Of a stretch of 64,000 nucleotides of DNA, positions 22,836 through 35,611 are shown piece after piece; position 1 is the stretch's first letter, and each line of letters starts with the position of its first letter. The position numbers were made by a program, and so were the translations under genes. The DNA comes from Diplolepis rosae (lineage: Eukaryota; Arthropoda; Insecta; Hymenoptera; Diplolepididae), in the NCBI GenBank assembly GCA_030998225.1, contig JAPYXD010000701.1, forward strand, positions 7,486,501 through 7,550,500, read 5' to 3'. The notes beneath the pieces were generated by a model that saw only the letters and a program-made list of their open reading frames with translations, was not told where the DNA came from and searched no databases.

Positions 22836-22985
22836 GGAAAAAATAAAGGCCTCGGGCGTGAAGGACTCGCAGCAAAAGGGCGACAAGTGTATGTTACAAG
22901 TGCGTATCCTGCGTGACAAGGGCGCACCGAAGAAAGTGGAAGGGGGAAAGCAAAGTATACTAGAGAAAAGCGAAGGGTCTGGCCT
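22836..22985 (+). CDS. possible internal exon of an unidentified + strand gene
   Basis: An open 150-nt stretch lies between ttaagttttcag and GGCCT|GTAAGC. Read in phase it has one leading base, 49 codons and two trailing bases. The frame is Lys-rich: EKIKASGVKDSQQKGDK, CMLQVRILRDKGAPKK, then VEGGKQSILEKSEGSG. Composition is GC-richer than the flanks, with GC-ended codons. However, a stop-free 50-codon frame is not rare at this base composition and no family is recognised. It may be chance. Confidence 0.17.
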
Positions 22986-24738
22986 GTAAGCGTGTGAACT
23001 TTGCAATAGGCTAACAGAAAAAGCTGCCTTATCGAAAAGCACTTGAGGGCCAACTACCCCATTTCACCCCCATTGCGAAACCATGGGAGACTCCTGCGTC
23101 ATGGAACACTGGATTAGCCCAGAAATCTGGGAAAAACGTTCAAATATTTGGATTATAGAATTTTCTGTCTAGTCTAATTTAATCTAATTCATGTTATAGA
23201 CAAAAAAAAATATATATATATTTTTTTAATTTTCCTTAACTTATTATTTTAAATTTAATATTAAACTTGAATAGTAAATATTTATCGAGACATAACAGTG
23301 TTCCGTTTTGACCAGCTGTACCATCTTACCCCATTTTCCCCCTACTAAGGTTTCACTGTTTGTGATAATGATCTTATTGGTTGCTTAAACTATTCAATTT
23401 GTTACTTCAAACAATCCTTGAAATAATCGATTGGATGCGATTTAAAACAATTTAGAGCGATCAGAAGTTCAATCGTTTTGAATTTTCGCTAATCGGAGTA
23501 ACGCTTTCTTAATTGATTTGAATTGTTCTCAATTGTGAGCTATCCCTCCTCGAAATAATCGATTGAACACAATTTATAACGACTGAGAATGATTCACAGT
23601 GGAATCGTTTTGAATTAATTCCAATCAGAACAAGCTAAGTATCAATTGCTCTCAATCGAATTGAATAGAGTAAATACAAATGCGCATTTGAAGAAAAATA
23701 GTACTCTGCAGTTTTCGTATGTAATTCCTAAATGTTCGAAGGTTAGAAACTGAACTTTCCATAATTTGAAGAAAAGTGTAAAGTTTTAATAAATAAAATA
23801 TTTTTAACGATCAATAGACATATTGTATGATAGTAAAATTTGCAAATATGCTTATGATGGTTCCTGGCGGACCCAGTCCAGTGAACGGTAAGCGAATTCG
23901 CTGACCGTTCGATGACCATTCGCTGACTTCGTAATAATATGAATAAGAGGAGCATAAAAAGCATTTAAATTGTTGCTATTATGATTCTACGGTTAAAAAT
24001 CTTCGTTCTTTAACGGAGGTAAAGAACTATTTGTAAATCATTTTTGTGATATCAAAATACTGTCATCTAATTGAGAACTTAACCTCAAATAGTAGTAAAA
24101 ATCAAGGGCCCGATTTTACACAAATGGAGACGACTGAGAAAGAAATGAACTCAATCGTGTAGACACGATTCAAAAACACAATTGAGAATGATTCAAAATT
24201 TTGTTCTACCGATTTTAATTGTTATTAAAACATTATTTTTAGAAGAGAATCGGAGAGCAAATCTACTATGAAAATACTGGTACTAACAAATAATGTTATT
24301 TAAATATTCCAAGAATTACATTCTGAAATGGTGGATGTAAGAAGTTACTCAAAAGATGTTTACGGGTCACTGATAAATTGTCTTAGAGAAACAACTGCCT
24401 CGGATTAAGACAATGTCATATGTTGTCTCACGTGTCAGAGAACAATGTTAGACATTGTCATCCAACAAAACAAACATAGGAGCAGATTTCTCAGCCAAGT
24501 TTCATGATACATTCCAGGATCAAAATAATTCCCAACAAATGGAAATACATACCACACTTCTTTAGATTTCTAAACAGTTAACTGGTGGACTCGAAATCGA
24601 CGTTGTGTCCAAAACTGATACGAGCAATTAATTCCATATTCATCATGAAAGTTCATTTCAAAGGGATTTTTTGTGTCCGTGACCGAAACGTAAAAAGTCA
24701 CTCGATTTAAATGAAACTCAGTACTAGAAGGTTTTTTA
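22986..24738. other. intergenic, no gene seen
   Basis: Holds the diverged modules at 23413-23640, gaacggtaagcgaattcgctgaccgttcg words at 23883-23911, and cagctgtaccatcttacccc near 23311, vaguely like the ends of the 1520-bp element. Confidence 0.4.
23413..23640. repeat. two diverged direct modules
   Basis: gaaataatcgattgga / gaaataatcgattgaa, then caatttagagcga or caatttataacga, then gaatcgttttgaatt recur about 130 bp apart (23421 and 23552). Confidence 0.5.
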
Positions 24739-24929
24739 GGTCGCTGATGATGAATCTGGGCCCGAAATTGAGAAATTCAAAATGGCGGATCCAATATGAT
24801 GGGCTAACATGTGATTTGAATGAAAGTCAGTACTAAGGGGTTCATGCAATTTTTTGCATTTTGGTCTGCCATACTGGATCCGCCATTTTGAATTTCGTAA
24901 ATTCAAGTTCAGATTCGTAATCAGCGACC
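24739..24929. mobile_element. inverted repeat MITE with 60-bp arms
   Basis: ggtcgctgatgatgaatctg ... aaaatggcggatcc (24739-24798) pairs with ggatccgccattttgaattt ... aatcagcgacc (24870-24929). The words resemble the direct modules of the 14.4-15.2-kb element, suggesting one superfamily. Confidence 0.78.
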
Positions 24930-25140
24930 AAAAAAAAATAAGGGAATATCAAATTTCATCAAAATCCATTGAGTTTTATGGGAGTTATTCAAAATGTGCA
25001 TATATGCGTCATTATCAGTTTTTTCATGGATTTTTTCTACTCATATGTGCGTCATTACCAGTAAACTGGTTAATGAAAGTTTCTAGTGAATAAAATTTTA
25101 AAAAATTACATTTTCTATAGAATTACCAATTTTTAAAGTA

Positions 25141-25400
25141 AGAGGCCATTCACATCACACCTCCTAATTTTATAAAACATTTTTCGTTAACGCGTACAAA
25201 ATCCAGTAAAAAAAGAAGCTATTAATTATTATTGTAGATAATCTTTTCAGAACTTTTTTTCAAATTTTGTGAGTACACATTTAATGTGTGACGTAACGCA
25301 GAGGGCAGACCCCCCTCCCAACATGTCACACCACGTCACAATTTGCAGACCCCCCCCCCCCCTCCCATAAACTGTGTGACGTATTATGTGAACGGCCCCT
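25141..25400. mobile_element. 260-bp MITE with poly-C tract
   Basis: The left end AGAGGCCATTCACAT and the inverted right end AGGGGCCGTTCACATAATAC form imperfect TIRs. The element contains cagacccccctccc and a C14 run near 25350, a pattern typical of a widespread insect repeat ending in ATGTGAACGGCCCCT. Confidence 0.7.
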
Positions 25401-28400
25401 AAATGAAAATAATTCAATTTTAAATAATTTTATTTTGGACAGAGAACGAATTTTGCCATTTACTATCCTTATTTTACCGACTATACGACAGAAAATGTCC
25501 AATTTAATCAAGCTGAAGTCTTTAGTGCTAATTAAGAACCAGAGAAGATGCTGATGATGGAATTAAGAAGCGGCGATTCAGACTTAAAGGTGCGATAAGT
25601 CCCATGAAATAGGGTTGAGATAACCAAGCCCATTTCATATTTTTTTCGGATTCCTCGTATTCTCAAGAAACCAGTTTGAGTTCTGAAAAGAACTTCGGGA
25701 CCGGAAGTTGACGGGTTATCTGTCCGAAAAAGAAACCGTCTTAAGCGACTGTGAGCACGTTAAGACATGTCAGCCAGATCGGATAGTGGACAACCAAAGA
25801 TGTACAGCTCTTTAATTATCGCCGACTAATAAATTTTACCTGGGTTTCATTTAATTGTCTTCACTTTGAACTTATACCCTCACCTATTTTATATAAAAGC
25901 CGGTTATCACGCCAGAAATATCATTTTCACCTAATAATATCAAAAATTGTAGATCCTCCTTTTGCCAAACATGACCTTTACGTAAACAATTTTTCACTTT
26001 CTTCATTACATAATTTATGAAGCTTTTTTGTAGAAACCACTCGTTTACATTCTTGAATGAGAAAAATAAATAAAAATAATTCTAGCTATAAATAATTTTG
26101 AAGATGGTATCTATTTCTATGAATGTGGTTCTTGCCTGTTCAAAGCGCTACCGAAAGAGGCAGATATATTTTCGAAAATAGAGTACCATAAACTTGGAAA
26201 ATATGGGGTAGGTTTCACAGTTATTTACGACCTTGAAAGAATGAGTCAGCACTTAGTAAAGGTTACTTGCGTTTCTAAATCTGGCAATCTAACTAACACT
26301 ATTTTAATACAAATCGCGGTAGCACCTAATTATTTATGACTGACCATTTCAAAATTTTCGATTTTTGCGACCGTAAAAATCGGTTGGAATTACTCAAGGT
26401 TGAACTGACTCTTCTAGAGGCTTTTATATTTTTTGTCACAGCGAAACCCATAAATAAATCAACTGTGGTCCACTATTCGGTCTTTTTATAAGGCGAATAG
26501 ATAAAATTAAATATATGGACATTTCATTTAGACTTTACTTAAAATAATTACCGCCATCATCCTTTGTTGTCATTATGCATCCAAATTATTATAAACAAGC
26601 TTCAGGATTGAAGAATTTTTTTAATGGTGAAAAATGATTACAGATTATCATGAATAAATTACAAATTTATTGTAAATTATTTATAAATAAAATATAATAA
26701 ATGTCTTTGGAAAATCATATTTTTACTTCATAAAAATTATGAAAAGGTCTCCAGGAAGAAATATTTTAGAAATCGTAGAATTATTATTAATGGTATTTTT
26801 TAATTGAGATCCATTTTTATAAGAAAAATATTAACATACAGAAATTATTTATTTAAAAAATTTTATTCTTGGCTTAATTTCTACTGATATCGATAAACAC
26901 CAATTTTTCATAATTAATGGAATTTGAATGAATGAGAGTTTATTTTATCGGGAAAAAGATTCACCGTAACTTGACGCTCATTTATTAAAATTCCATCATT
27001 ACTAAAAAATTGGTATTCAGCGAAATAAAAAAAAAAATTTAGTCAAAAATGTAATTATATATTTTATCCGCGACCAATTTTTTTAATTTGTAAATACGAA
27101 CTTTCTAACAAAAACATTTTTTTGATGACCCTATTTTTATAAAAAGGTTCAAAGTGGATCAACCTGATGCCCAAAATCTACTCTGTGTGCCTCTGGCATT
27201 GAGTGGCAAATAGAGTTTAAATCCCTATTGAATGATCAATAAAACTAGATGAGATTAAAATCATGTACTGCACAAAACTGATATTTGTAATATTTCAATC
27301 TTTATTGAGTAATTAATAGAGACAAACGCGAAAACGAGAAATTTGTAATAACTTTTTTACCGTCAAAGTATTAATAGTAAAAATTATAAATACTACATTA
27401 AAAAATTAATTCACCTTTTCGTTAAAAGCATAAAAGAAATCCAAATAAGAAGTATCCCAAATAAAGATTCGAGAAACTTTAATCTAACTTTTTTAGAAGA
27501 AAAGAAGTAGAAGCATTAAAATCCCTAATTAATATTTCAGAGTATATTGAGTAAAAATCCAAACCCCATCCACTATCTATTAATAATAAAATATTAATAA
27601 ATGTACATAGAGACCCTGATATCGAGAGTGAAAAAATAAGGAATGTGGGAAGAGTCAAAGAAACAAAGATTCTGAAGAAGATCTGACGTCATTCTTGGAG
27701 TGACAAATGTTGCAACTTAATAGGGCCGAATTCCTACAAACAATACGTCATCACGATCGCAATAAAATGTCGCGTGCAGAGATTCGACAAAAATTTTACC
27801 ACCGTCGGAAGTGTTTACTGGCACATAGGCTCATATAATAAAAGGGAGAAAAAACGAACAGGTATGCTCGATGAATATAAAAATCGACTCCAATCGTGAC
27901 CCACTACTTTACCAATGAGCGTGTAATAATCGAGATATTCTCACATACATATACATCTAGGCTTGGCCCGCCGTGGGAAACTCATACGTGAACCACGAGT
28001 AACAAAACTGCTCTCTACTCACTCCATTTGATTCCTCAACATTACATTACTTATCTTTTTTAAACAAATAAAAACATAATTCAAGAATTAATTATACATT
28101 CAATAAATATTAATCTTATTTGAATCAAGATAAAATTCATATAGAACACAATAAATTATATTTATCCTGAATCTGAATCAATTATAAAATAACTGCGAGA
28201 ACAGTCGAAAGTTCAATAACATTATAGAGATGGCTCATTTTTAAATATAAAAACATGTTATGAGAGAGGCGAGCACGTGGAAAAAAAATTCGTTCAAATC
28301 TCAACAGTTGTGGAAGAGCTTTTAAAAATCATAAATTTTCAGAAAATTCTGCAAAGTATGGTCAACTGTTGTTAAGAAATAATAGTAGTAAAGTCCAGAA

Positions 28401-28589
28401 AAATTAAAAAAATTGGTTAGGAATTCTAAATTATTGATCAACAGTTGCTAAATTTTCCCTGGACTGTTTTGTTATTATCTCTGAACTCTCTTAATATGAT
28501 TCAGTTAGAATTTTTATTAATTCTAATTAGTGACTGACTTTTTGCGTTTCAATTAGTCAAAAATGATTGATTTTCTGTTAACAATGATA
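25401..28589. other. long AT-rich intergenic stretch, no gene seen
   Basis: No exon, RNA gene or bounded element could be supported. Base composition is very AT-rich at 26500-27600. Confidence 0.4.
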
Positions 28590-28810
28590 CAATTTCTCTA
28601 AATTTAATAGATATTTCAAGACAATTCATCGCTTCTTTGTAAACATAACAGATTTTTTGATAAATATTACAGATATCTCTTTTGGATTAACAATTTGAAA
28701 AAAATTCATCATTCTGTAAATTTAAAAGACATTTCTATAATATTTATCGATAAACCTTTTTTGTATAAAAGAAGCGGTAAATTGTACTGAAATATCTGAT
28801 CAATTTCGCG
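28590..28810. mobile_element. palindromic MITE, copy B
   Basis: It has the same inverted modules as copies A and C: tcatcgcttctttgtaaacataacag against aaagaagcggtaaattgt, and gataaatattacaga against ataatatttatcgat. Confidence 0.65.
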
Positions 28811-28927
28811 CTACTAACTGAATTTCTATTTTATTACAGTGTTATTTAGTTTTATAAAGATAGAATAGTTTCCAATTATTATTATATTTTGTTACATATT
28901 TGAACACATTTTTTTGGAAACTATGAT

Positions 28928-28972
28928 CGTCTAAAGTTAAGTGGTCCGTCGTGCCTGACTCTCCCCTATATT
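28928..28972. repeat. solitary end of the 1520-bp element family
   Basis: aagtggtccgtcgtgcctga followed by ctctcccc and TA matches the right terminus of the 53359-54878 element. No left terminus is seen upstream, so it is a truncated copy between MITE copies B and C. Confidence 0.5.
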
Positions 28973-28997
28973 AAAAACTGAGCACGTAGGAAAAACA

Positions 28998-29303
28998 TCT
29001 GTTGCATTTACTGAGTACATAGATTAAAATACAAGCATACAATCTATATAAATTTAACAGATTTTTCAGTACAATTTGCCGTTTTTTATAAACGTAACAG
29101 ATTTTTCGATAAATATTACAAAAATGCCTGCTTAATTAAGATTTTGAACACTCATTCTTTAAATTAAACAGGCATTTCTATAATATTTATCGACAAATCT
29201 GTTATGTTTACGAATAGAGCGGTGAATTGTACTGAAATATCAGATAAATTTACAGGAATTTTACGCTGTCACTATTTTTACCTATAGGCTCAGTAAATGC
29301 AGA
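28998..29303. mobile_element. palindromic MITE, copy C
   Basis: The ends TCTGTTGCATTTACTGAG and CTCAGTAAATGCAGA are inverted. Internal arms ttcagtacaatttgccgttt / gagcggtgaattgtactgaa and gataaatattac / ataatatttatc give a long hairpin. Best-preserved copy. Confidence 0.75.
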
Positions 29304-32300
29304 CAAATTTTTTCTCCATGAGATTCATCAATTTTATCATCGATGTCCAGGGTCCAGAGACTTGGACAAGCCCGGCGCGAGGTTCTTTGCCAATTTAATG
29401 CTGCCCTGTGCAAGTGCACAGTTCGCAACTACCTCGCGCCGACTCTGGAATAAAAGGACAAAGTATGAAGCTTCTAAGTGCACATGCAAAATAATGAACG
29501 ACCCTGTGTGCGTGTATAGCTTGCCAATTTATGTGCAGAAAATATATGGAAATAAACAGTGTCGGTGTAAACACGAAACGTTATATCGTTGCATCATTTA
29601 TCATCTCTCATCAAAATCCAATTAATCAGTCATAGTTTCCCAGTGAAATGAAAAAACTCATTTTTTATCATCGATAATGCACACCTCATCGTCCGAGATC
29701 TGAAGTGCTTCAGTTTTGCATGTTCAAAGTACATTATTTCACTACCTGAAAAAAACAAAATATCAGTTTCGAAAATGCGGATAAATTTGGGAATAATTCT
29801 AATTTCAGTTACCACTCTAATTTATATTCATTTGTCTAGATCCTCTGATCAGGTCCTGTTTCGATTCAAGTCAGTCTTTCATGACAAAAACATTCTTCAG
29901 CTACCCACAATCTGAATCCTGATGATTTTTTAACATCGGACAATAATCTAGTTCCAAATTCTGTGTTAAAAAATCGAAAACGATTGTATGAATTCGACCG
30001 AACAGAAACAGAGCCCCGGATCATTTCAATAACGCTTAAGTGGTTTAAAACTTTTATCGACCATTTAGTTTTAAGTTACTTTGGCGTCATCTCTTGGTCT
30101 AAGAAACGAGGAGGATTTCCACGATAAAAATCATGACATTTTGCGGAGATTCGCAAAGTGGTCAGGCCGGATTCGTTGATGTGCGAATCAGCGTCGGGTT
30201 TTCTGGCCGCCACCGATATATCAATCGGACAGTTTGTCACGACGCCATTGGACGAAGTATGCGGGTATTTTTTATGCGACCCGCTACAAAACTTAGTCGA
30301 AGGTCTCGCAAATATACGTGGCCCTGCTTATAAGCAGCCGACGAGAATCGCGAAAATGTTAAGTGCGTTTGATATCGATCGCATTCGACTTTGAAGGCAG
30401 GTGATTCGATTTCAGGTAACACATCTGGTTTGTCTTCTCAGATCGCTTTTATATTGTCAGGCTCAACGGTTATAGTCAGAAAGTCAAAAAATTTATTGTT
30501 TACTGTACTCATTCTTCAAGTAACGAAAACGTTTCCGGCCTTTGTACATTACATATAACTGCATTCAAATGTATACAGAGGGAGGTACAAATTTATTCTT
30601 AATTAATGAAAAAAATTATTGTTTAATTTTATAACTTTTTTACATGCTTTAATCTGCGCCAAAAATCACGTCATGAAATAAAATATACAAATTTTTTCGG
30701 ATTCTTAAGTGTCTTTTTATTTCCGAATTTTGGAGTACTTCAATTTTTTAGCACACAAAATTTGAGTCATTTGTATTTATATATTAATCTTGAAATTACA
30801 TAAAATTATTATCCGTTGCGAATACAATTTAAATGTAACGAAAAACATTGCTATTATTAAATATACATTTAATTAGCAAACATTAAGTTACATTAGGTAT
30901 AAATATTTTCAATGACAAAATAAAGTCAAAAGATTGACTTCCTAACTTTCCGATAATGAAATTTTATACCATAATAATATGAGAAATAATTTCATTTAAA
31001 TTCAAATCCGTTTTGCATTTACAACTATCATCAGATTACCCAGCCTTATAAATTATAATCATGTAATATCATAATTCATTCAAGATAAGGAATATTAGTT
31101 TTCATACTAAAGGAAGCATATATCCGAAGTGAATATGGACACGATCTAGAAGGCAGGTGCAAGTCTTTTCGCAAAATGAAAAGACAAGCGAGGAGTATAA
31201 AGATAATAACAAGAGCGAAAGAAGTATAAAGATTAAAAAACCGAAAAAAAAGTTATGTGGGCTAAGGCAGGTAAAAAAAAAGCTGCACGCGCCCCTAACG
31301 CGCCTGATGCCACCGATATATCCTCTTTGCCATAAACTTTCCTATTCGCTCATTCATGCCCATCCTAAATGCCTATAATTTCCGGATGATGATTACAGGG
31401 CAACGTCACTCTGCACTGAACCCTGTGCCTCGGATGGGCCCTTCAAAAGTGGGCCCGGAACCTCGTTATGGTTTTAAGTTTAGCCGAAATTGAAACAGAA
31501 CAAGATTGCCCCCACCTTTTAAATTCTACTACCAGCGATCGAGTTATAATGACATCTAAATTTGTACAAGAAACCTTCCCTGTTGAAGATCGTTATGATT
31601 ACAATTATTGCCCGTTAGTCGATTTGAGCAAACAAACGATCCAGATAATACGGTTCGATTCAAGCCAATTGGGTAAAAGGACAGCTGCAAATATTTTTTT
31701 TTAACTAAGATTTAGAGGTAACATGATACATTTAAATTTATTCAAACTACTATCAATCGATTGAAGTTGATGAGAGCCTTATAGGAAATGTAGAGACCAA
31801 AATATTTCTGTGAATTAAAGTTTTTTTTCGTCTTGAATATTTTTGGGAGATGCTTGACGTTTTTTAGATTCTCGTCATCAATGGAAAGGTGTTATATTTT
31901 CTGGGAAGATATTTAAGCAAAATTTTAAAAATTCAACACACAGGAAAAAAATTGAACTGAACTTCTTGTAAAATCTATTAAAAATTCAAATTGTAAAAAT
32001 AAGTACCAAATTCTCTGTAAATTTTACGAATCTTTTTTCTGTGTGAAGCATGTAAGAGTTTTAGAATGCAAATAAAAAAGACATTGATGGTTTAATAAGG
32101 TGTGAACGCATGTTCTAGAAAATGTATACAAGATCGAGTTGACAACCGGCCTGGATGGTTGAATAAACGCAGTTTCGTATTTTTAGATAAATAAAGACAT
32201 TCATTCTTTAATGCGAAATGCATATTCTATCGGATGGATCGAACAACTAATTATCTTGTACTCCACTATATGTGGAATGACATGCGTGTCCGAGGGCACT

Positions 32301-33943
32301 AAAAGTAATTGACACTGATCTCAAATGTTAGATAAAATTAAAAATTATCCTAGTCGAACACAGAAAATTATGTCAACATCGATTTTTTTATAATTTTAAT
32401 GAAGCATAAATATTCAAGAGTGTGAATTTATTTCTATAAATTATTTATATTTTCAGTAAAAAGGGAGAAACTAAACTCGAATATAAATGTTTTCATTACA
32501 TCATCATCTGGTATATGCTCTTAAGGAAAAACATTTCATTGATATACTCTATTGTGTTTCAGGGTAGAATTAAAATGTTTTTATGAACGAATATTATTGA
32601 CCAGATAGAATTTGATGTTTGATGATATACCTTGTAGTCAAACCCTTATCGCCAATCAGCTATAATTATATATCGTGATTGCCTCTATGAAATGTTTTTG
32701 AATCACAAATCGTAGATCGCAAAGAATGGAGAAAAACGATATACCTATATAGGCTGTTAAAGAACGACACGTCATGCTTAATAAAATAAAGATATATAAA
32801 GAAATAACATGCAATAACGGCACACGAAATGCATGATATATGGCTGGAGTTCCATCATTTCCCTAACGATATTATTTATCTGGGAAAGTATGCCTAATAT
32901 AATGTTTGTGATTTTGCTCGATTCATTTCTATCGAAGAAGGCACTTGACCATGATCTTAATTTTTAGGATTAAGAATCATGTCTCTTTACTAAAATTGGA
33001 GTCAGTGATCATTACACTTTGAAATAATACTCTAGGTAGAAATGCGTGGAATTAGAATCAATCTAAATAACTTAAGATTCATAAGTGATAAACTAATCAG
33101 AAAAATGCTATGATCTATCATCAATTGTACTCCTGGACTATGAGATTATTTCTGTTGATGAATTTAGCTAACCTCGATGTAGTTTTTGATAACAATTTAT
33201 CAATTTTTACGAGCCTGTATAGTGTTATTGCAATTGAAAATTCAGTTCAAACTCACAGGTAGAGAGAAGTTATACTTTTAACCGATTTTCGCCTACGCAT
33301 TTTAATAAATATGATTTTCTGTTCATCGGAGATCGTTTGAAATTCTCGATTGGACGCAGCGCGCCAATTTCAAACATATTCGAAAAGCTGAAAGAGCATC
33401 AGTTTTTAAATGTCGTACCAAATTGTATATGACACAAAGCGCTGAACTCATTTATTTTGTATCATCAATAGCAGATTTGGGTTCAAAAACCTCTGTTTTA
33501 AAAAGATCGTATCATTAGTCCTGGTTCGGTTCCAACGATTCGAATGACTGAAACAGTTGAATATTATTATATATTTGGCCATTCCAACTAGATTTTAATT
33601 TATCTAAATAAACGATTGAAATTTGGCCATTGATGAATTAGAAAACGTCATTGAGAAAGAGGAAAAAAAGCGATCTCAAAAGCTCCTTCCTCCGTTTTTC
33701 CACAATTTTTTTCTAGGTACCAAATTTTGAGAATGATTTTAAATTCCTTAATAATGTATAATCATAAACAAAAACCTTTTTAGATTTATATTCATTAATA
33801 TCAATCGAAAATAGAAATTAGTGATTGTTATTCCTCTAAATAACACCGCAGGTATGAAAAGGCATTAACTTCATATCTTCATCATCAAAGAATCATAATC
33901 TGCAGAAGAAATATAATAACAACTACAATTTTGAACCACTCAC
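29304..33943. other. intergenic or intronic, no firm gene
   Basis: GC-richer patches at 29350-29540, 30080-30430 and 31380-31690 carry open frames of 61-87 codons (for example MVLSLAEIETEQDCPHLLN at 31468) with no recognised domain or splice support. If the - strand exon at 33944 is real, this is its first intron. Confidence 0.4.
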
Positions 33944-34057
33944 CTCATGCTGGTGGTGTGTAAGGAAATCAGGAGCAGAGGGTGGTGGTGGATGATCCAC
34001 TCCCGGGACCTCTTGAAGGAGCCCCACGTGATCCCAGCAGTCTTCGGGCATATCCAT
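33944..34057 (-). CDS. probable first coding exon of an unidentified - strand gene
   Basis: On the - strand an ATG at 34057-34055 opens 38 codons reading MDMPEDCWDHVGLLQEVPG, then VDHPPPPSAP and DFLTHHQHE. It ends exactly at a codon boundary at CATGAG|GTGAGTGG, a near-perfect donor. In-frame codons upstream run Glu/Lys-rich back to a TGA about 50 nt above the ATG, so this is the first possible start. A GC-richer, CGA- and GAG-repeat-bearing region lies upstream (34060-34760), as expected of a promoter and 5' UTR. Pro and His runs are common in transcription-factor N-termini, but I do not recognise the protein. The rest of the gene would lie at lower coordinates. Confidence 0.42.
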
Positions 34058-34059
34058 CT

Positions 34060-34760
34060 TCTTTCTTTCTTTTATCACCAATTCTTCCGCTTCTTCCTCC
34101 CCACCTCAATACTAAATTTTTTTACCAAGCTTTTTACCCCAAAGTGCTAGTCCAAATCCTGATTGTCCCAGTCTCTTCAGCACATCCGGTCCCAAAGACC
34201 ACACTGATCTCTTGATAACCTTGCCTGCAAAGATCACACACAGTCACCAATCAGTCACACTCACTAAAGTAGGGATCGCGATACCGGTACCAATCGCTAG
34301 TATTCAAAAAAGAAGATTGTTGAGGACCCCGCGACCCACGCGGTACCACTCTACCCTCTCTCTTTTTAATTTTCTGTCTCTCTTTCTGGGTTCAGCACGA
34401 CGACGACGACGACGACGACGGCGGCGACGACGAGGACGGCCGTCGGTGATGGTCAGTCGGCGTGGAATGAAGTTCGCCTGCGGGTTAGGCTAGGTTATTC
34501 GAGCCCGAGTTGCAGCATCAGCGGGAGAGGGACACCAGGAAGAGAGGGAGGGATTCGGGGGGAGATAAAGTGAGAGAGAGGAGAAAAGAGAGAGAGCTCC
34601 GAGAGTGGGGTTGAGAGGCGGTAAGGCGTAAGTCTGCCCTAGTCGCTCGCTTAACCGTGCAGGAGGTGGCGCCAATACTTGCCTCCTTCCCTCCCTGGAT
34701 GATGAGAGCTTGCGTATAATACCTGCAGGTTTTCCGTACCGCTAGAACACCCTCAACCTA
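34060..34760 (-). promoter_or_regulatory. GC-richer promoter / 5' UTR-like region upstream of the 33944-34057 exon
   Basis: Base composition rises sharply above the surrounding AT-rich DNA. The stretch holds a (GAC)n run at 34397-34438, GA-rich tracts (agagagag, gggagaga) near 34525-34600, and many CpGs. GA/CT tracts and triplet repeats are typical of insect promoters and 5' UTRs. The open frames here (one rich in Arg from the GAC repeat on +, one rich in Pro/Ser on -) look like by-products of the repeats. It sits directly upstream of the candidate - strand first exon. Confidence 0.35.
34397..34438. repeat. (GAC)n triplet microsatellite
   Basis: About twelve consecutive GAC units, slightly interrupted by GGC near the 3' end. 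It translates as poly-Arg in one + frame; the lack of a supporting gene model makes coding unlikely. Confidence 0.9.
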
Positions 34761-35611
34761 TCACACAGAGTATCGCAAGATTTGTGATCCGTGACCACAG
34801 CGGTATTATTGCAATTTCACTTTTTTCCAGGCCGTGCACAGCCATGGAAAACCTGAAGTTCCTGCCTGGTTCTGTCCTTTCGCAATCCCAAGTCGACAGA
34901 ACGATAAACCTATTCTCATCCAGCTGTAATGTTGCGATTGATAAGAAAGAATCGACTCGTCCAAGATAGAATTTTTACCAGATTGATTCGTGTAAAAATA
35001 AATAGTTTGACGTCACCATATTTCAAACGGGTGGAAATTATTGTAAAAGCTACGAAGATTACACAGAATCTGCAATCTGTTTCAAGAATTTTCTAGAAAC
35101 GTCTTAAGAACGTTCTCCAAAGCGTTGTATCCACTAGTTGAAATCTTCTAAGAAAACTGAAGTCAAAATGTACTGTAGAATGTAAGAACTAGATGATGAA
35201 GCATCAGAAATGATCGTAGAGAACATCAATAGAAAATGATGGAGCGCCAAGAAATAGATGATGGGATCTAAAATTATAATCAACAGGGAGTGATCAATGT
35301 AAACTAGATGATAGAGCAATCTAGTTTTGAATGGCCCTTCATCGAGAATTTAGTCTCATCATCCTTTCATCGTTTTACCAATATGAAATTTTCAAACCTC
35401 TTCAATGAAAAATGTGCCAAACCAAAAACAAATTTATTCCGGTTGAATATATCTGCCTTGCTCAGTGAAACTGATAAAATAAATCAACAGATCTGTAAAG
35501 TCCATTTAGCTACATGAACGATGTACTCGTGTCCAATTCTTAATTTCGTCTCAGACGCACATAGTACACGCATAAAGGCACCTGCATGAACGTATAAATG
35601 GATTTCTCGCA
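34761..35611. other. intergenic; one weak exon candidate
   Basis: At 34830 a good acceptor (ctttttttccag) precedes gccATGGAAAACCTGAAG in strong start context, opening a 42-codon frame (MENLKFLPGSVLSQSQVDR...). No good donor follows. Otherwise nothing. Confidence 0.3.

Noticed and set aside
34212..34493. 93-codon + frame with a poly-Arg run as an Arg-rich protein
   Set aside because: The Arg run comes from the (GAC)n microsatellite; there are no splice or start features, and the region reads better as a 5' UTR/promoter of the opposite strand.
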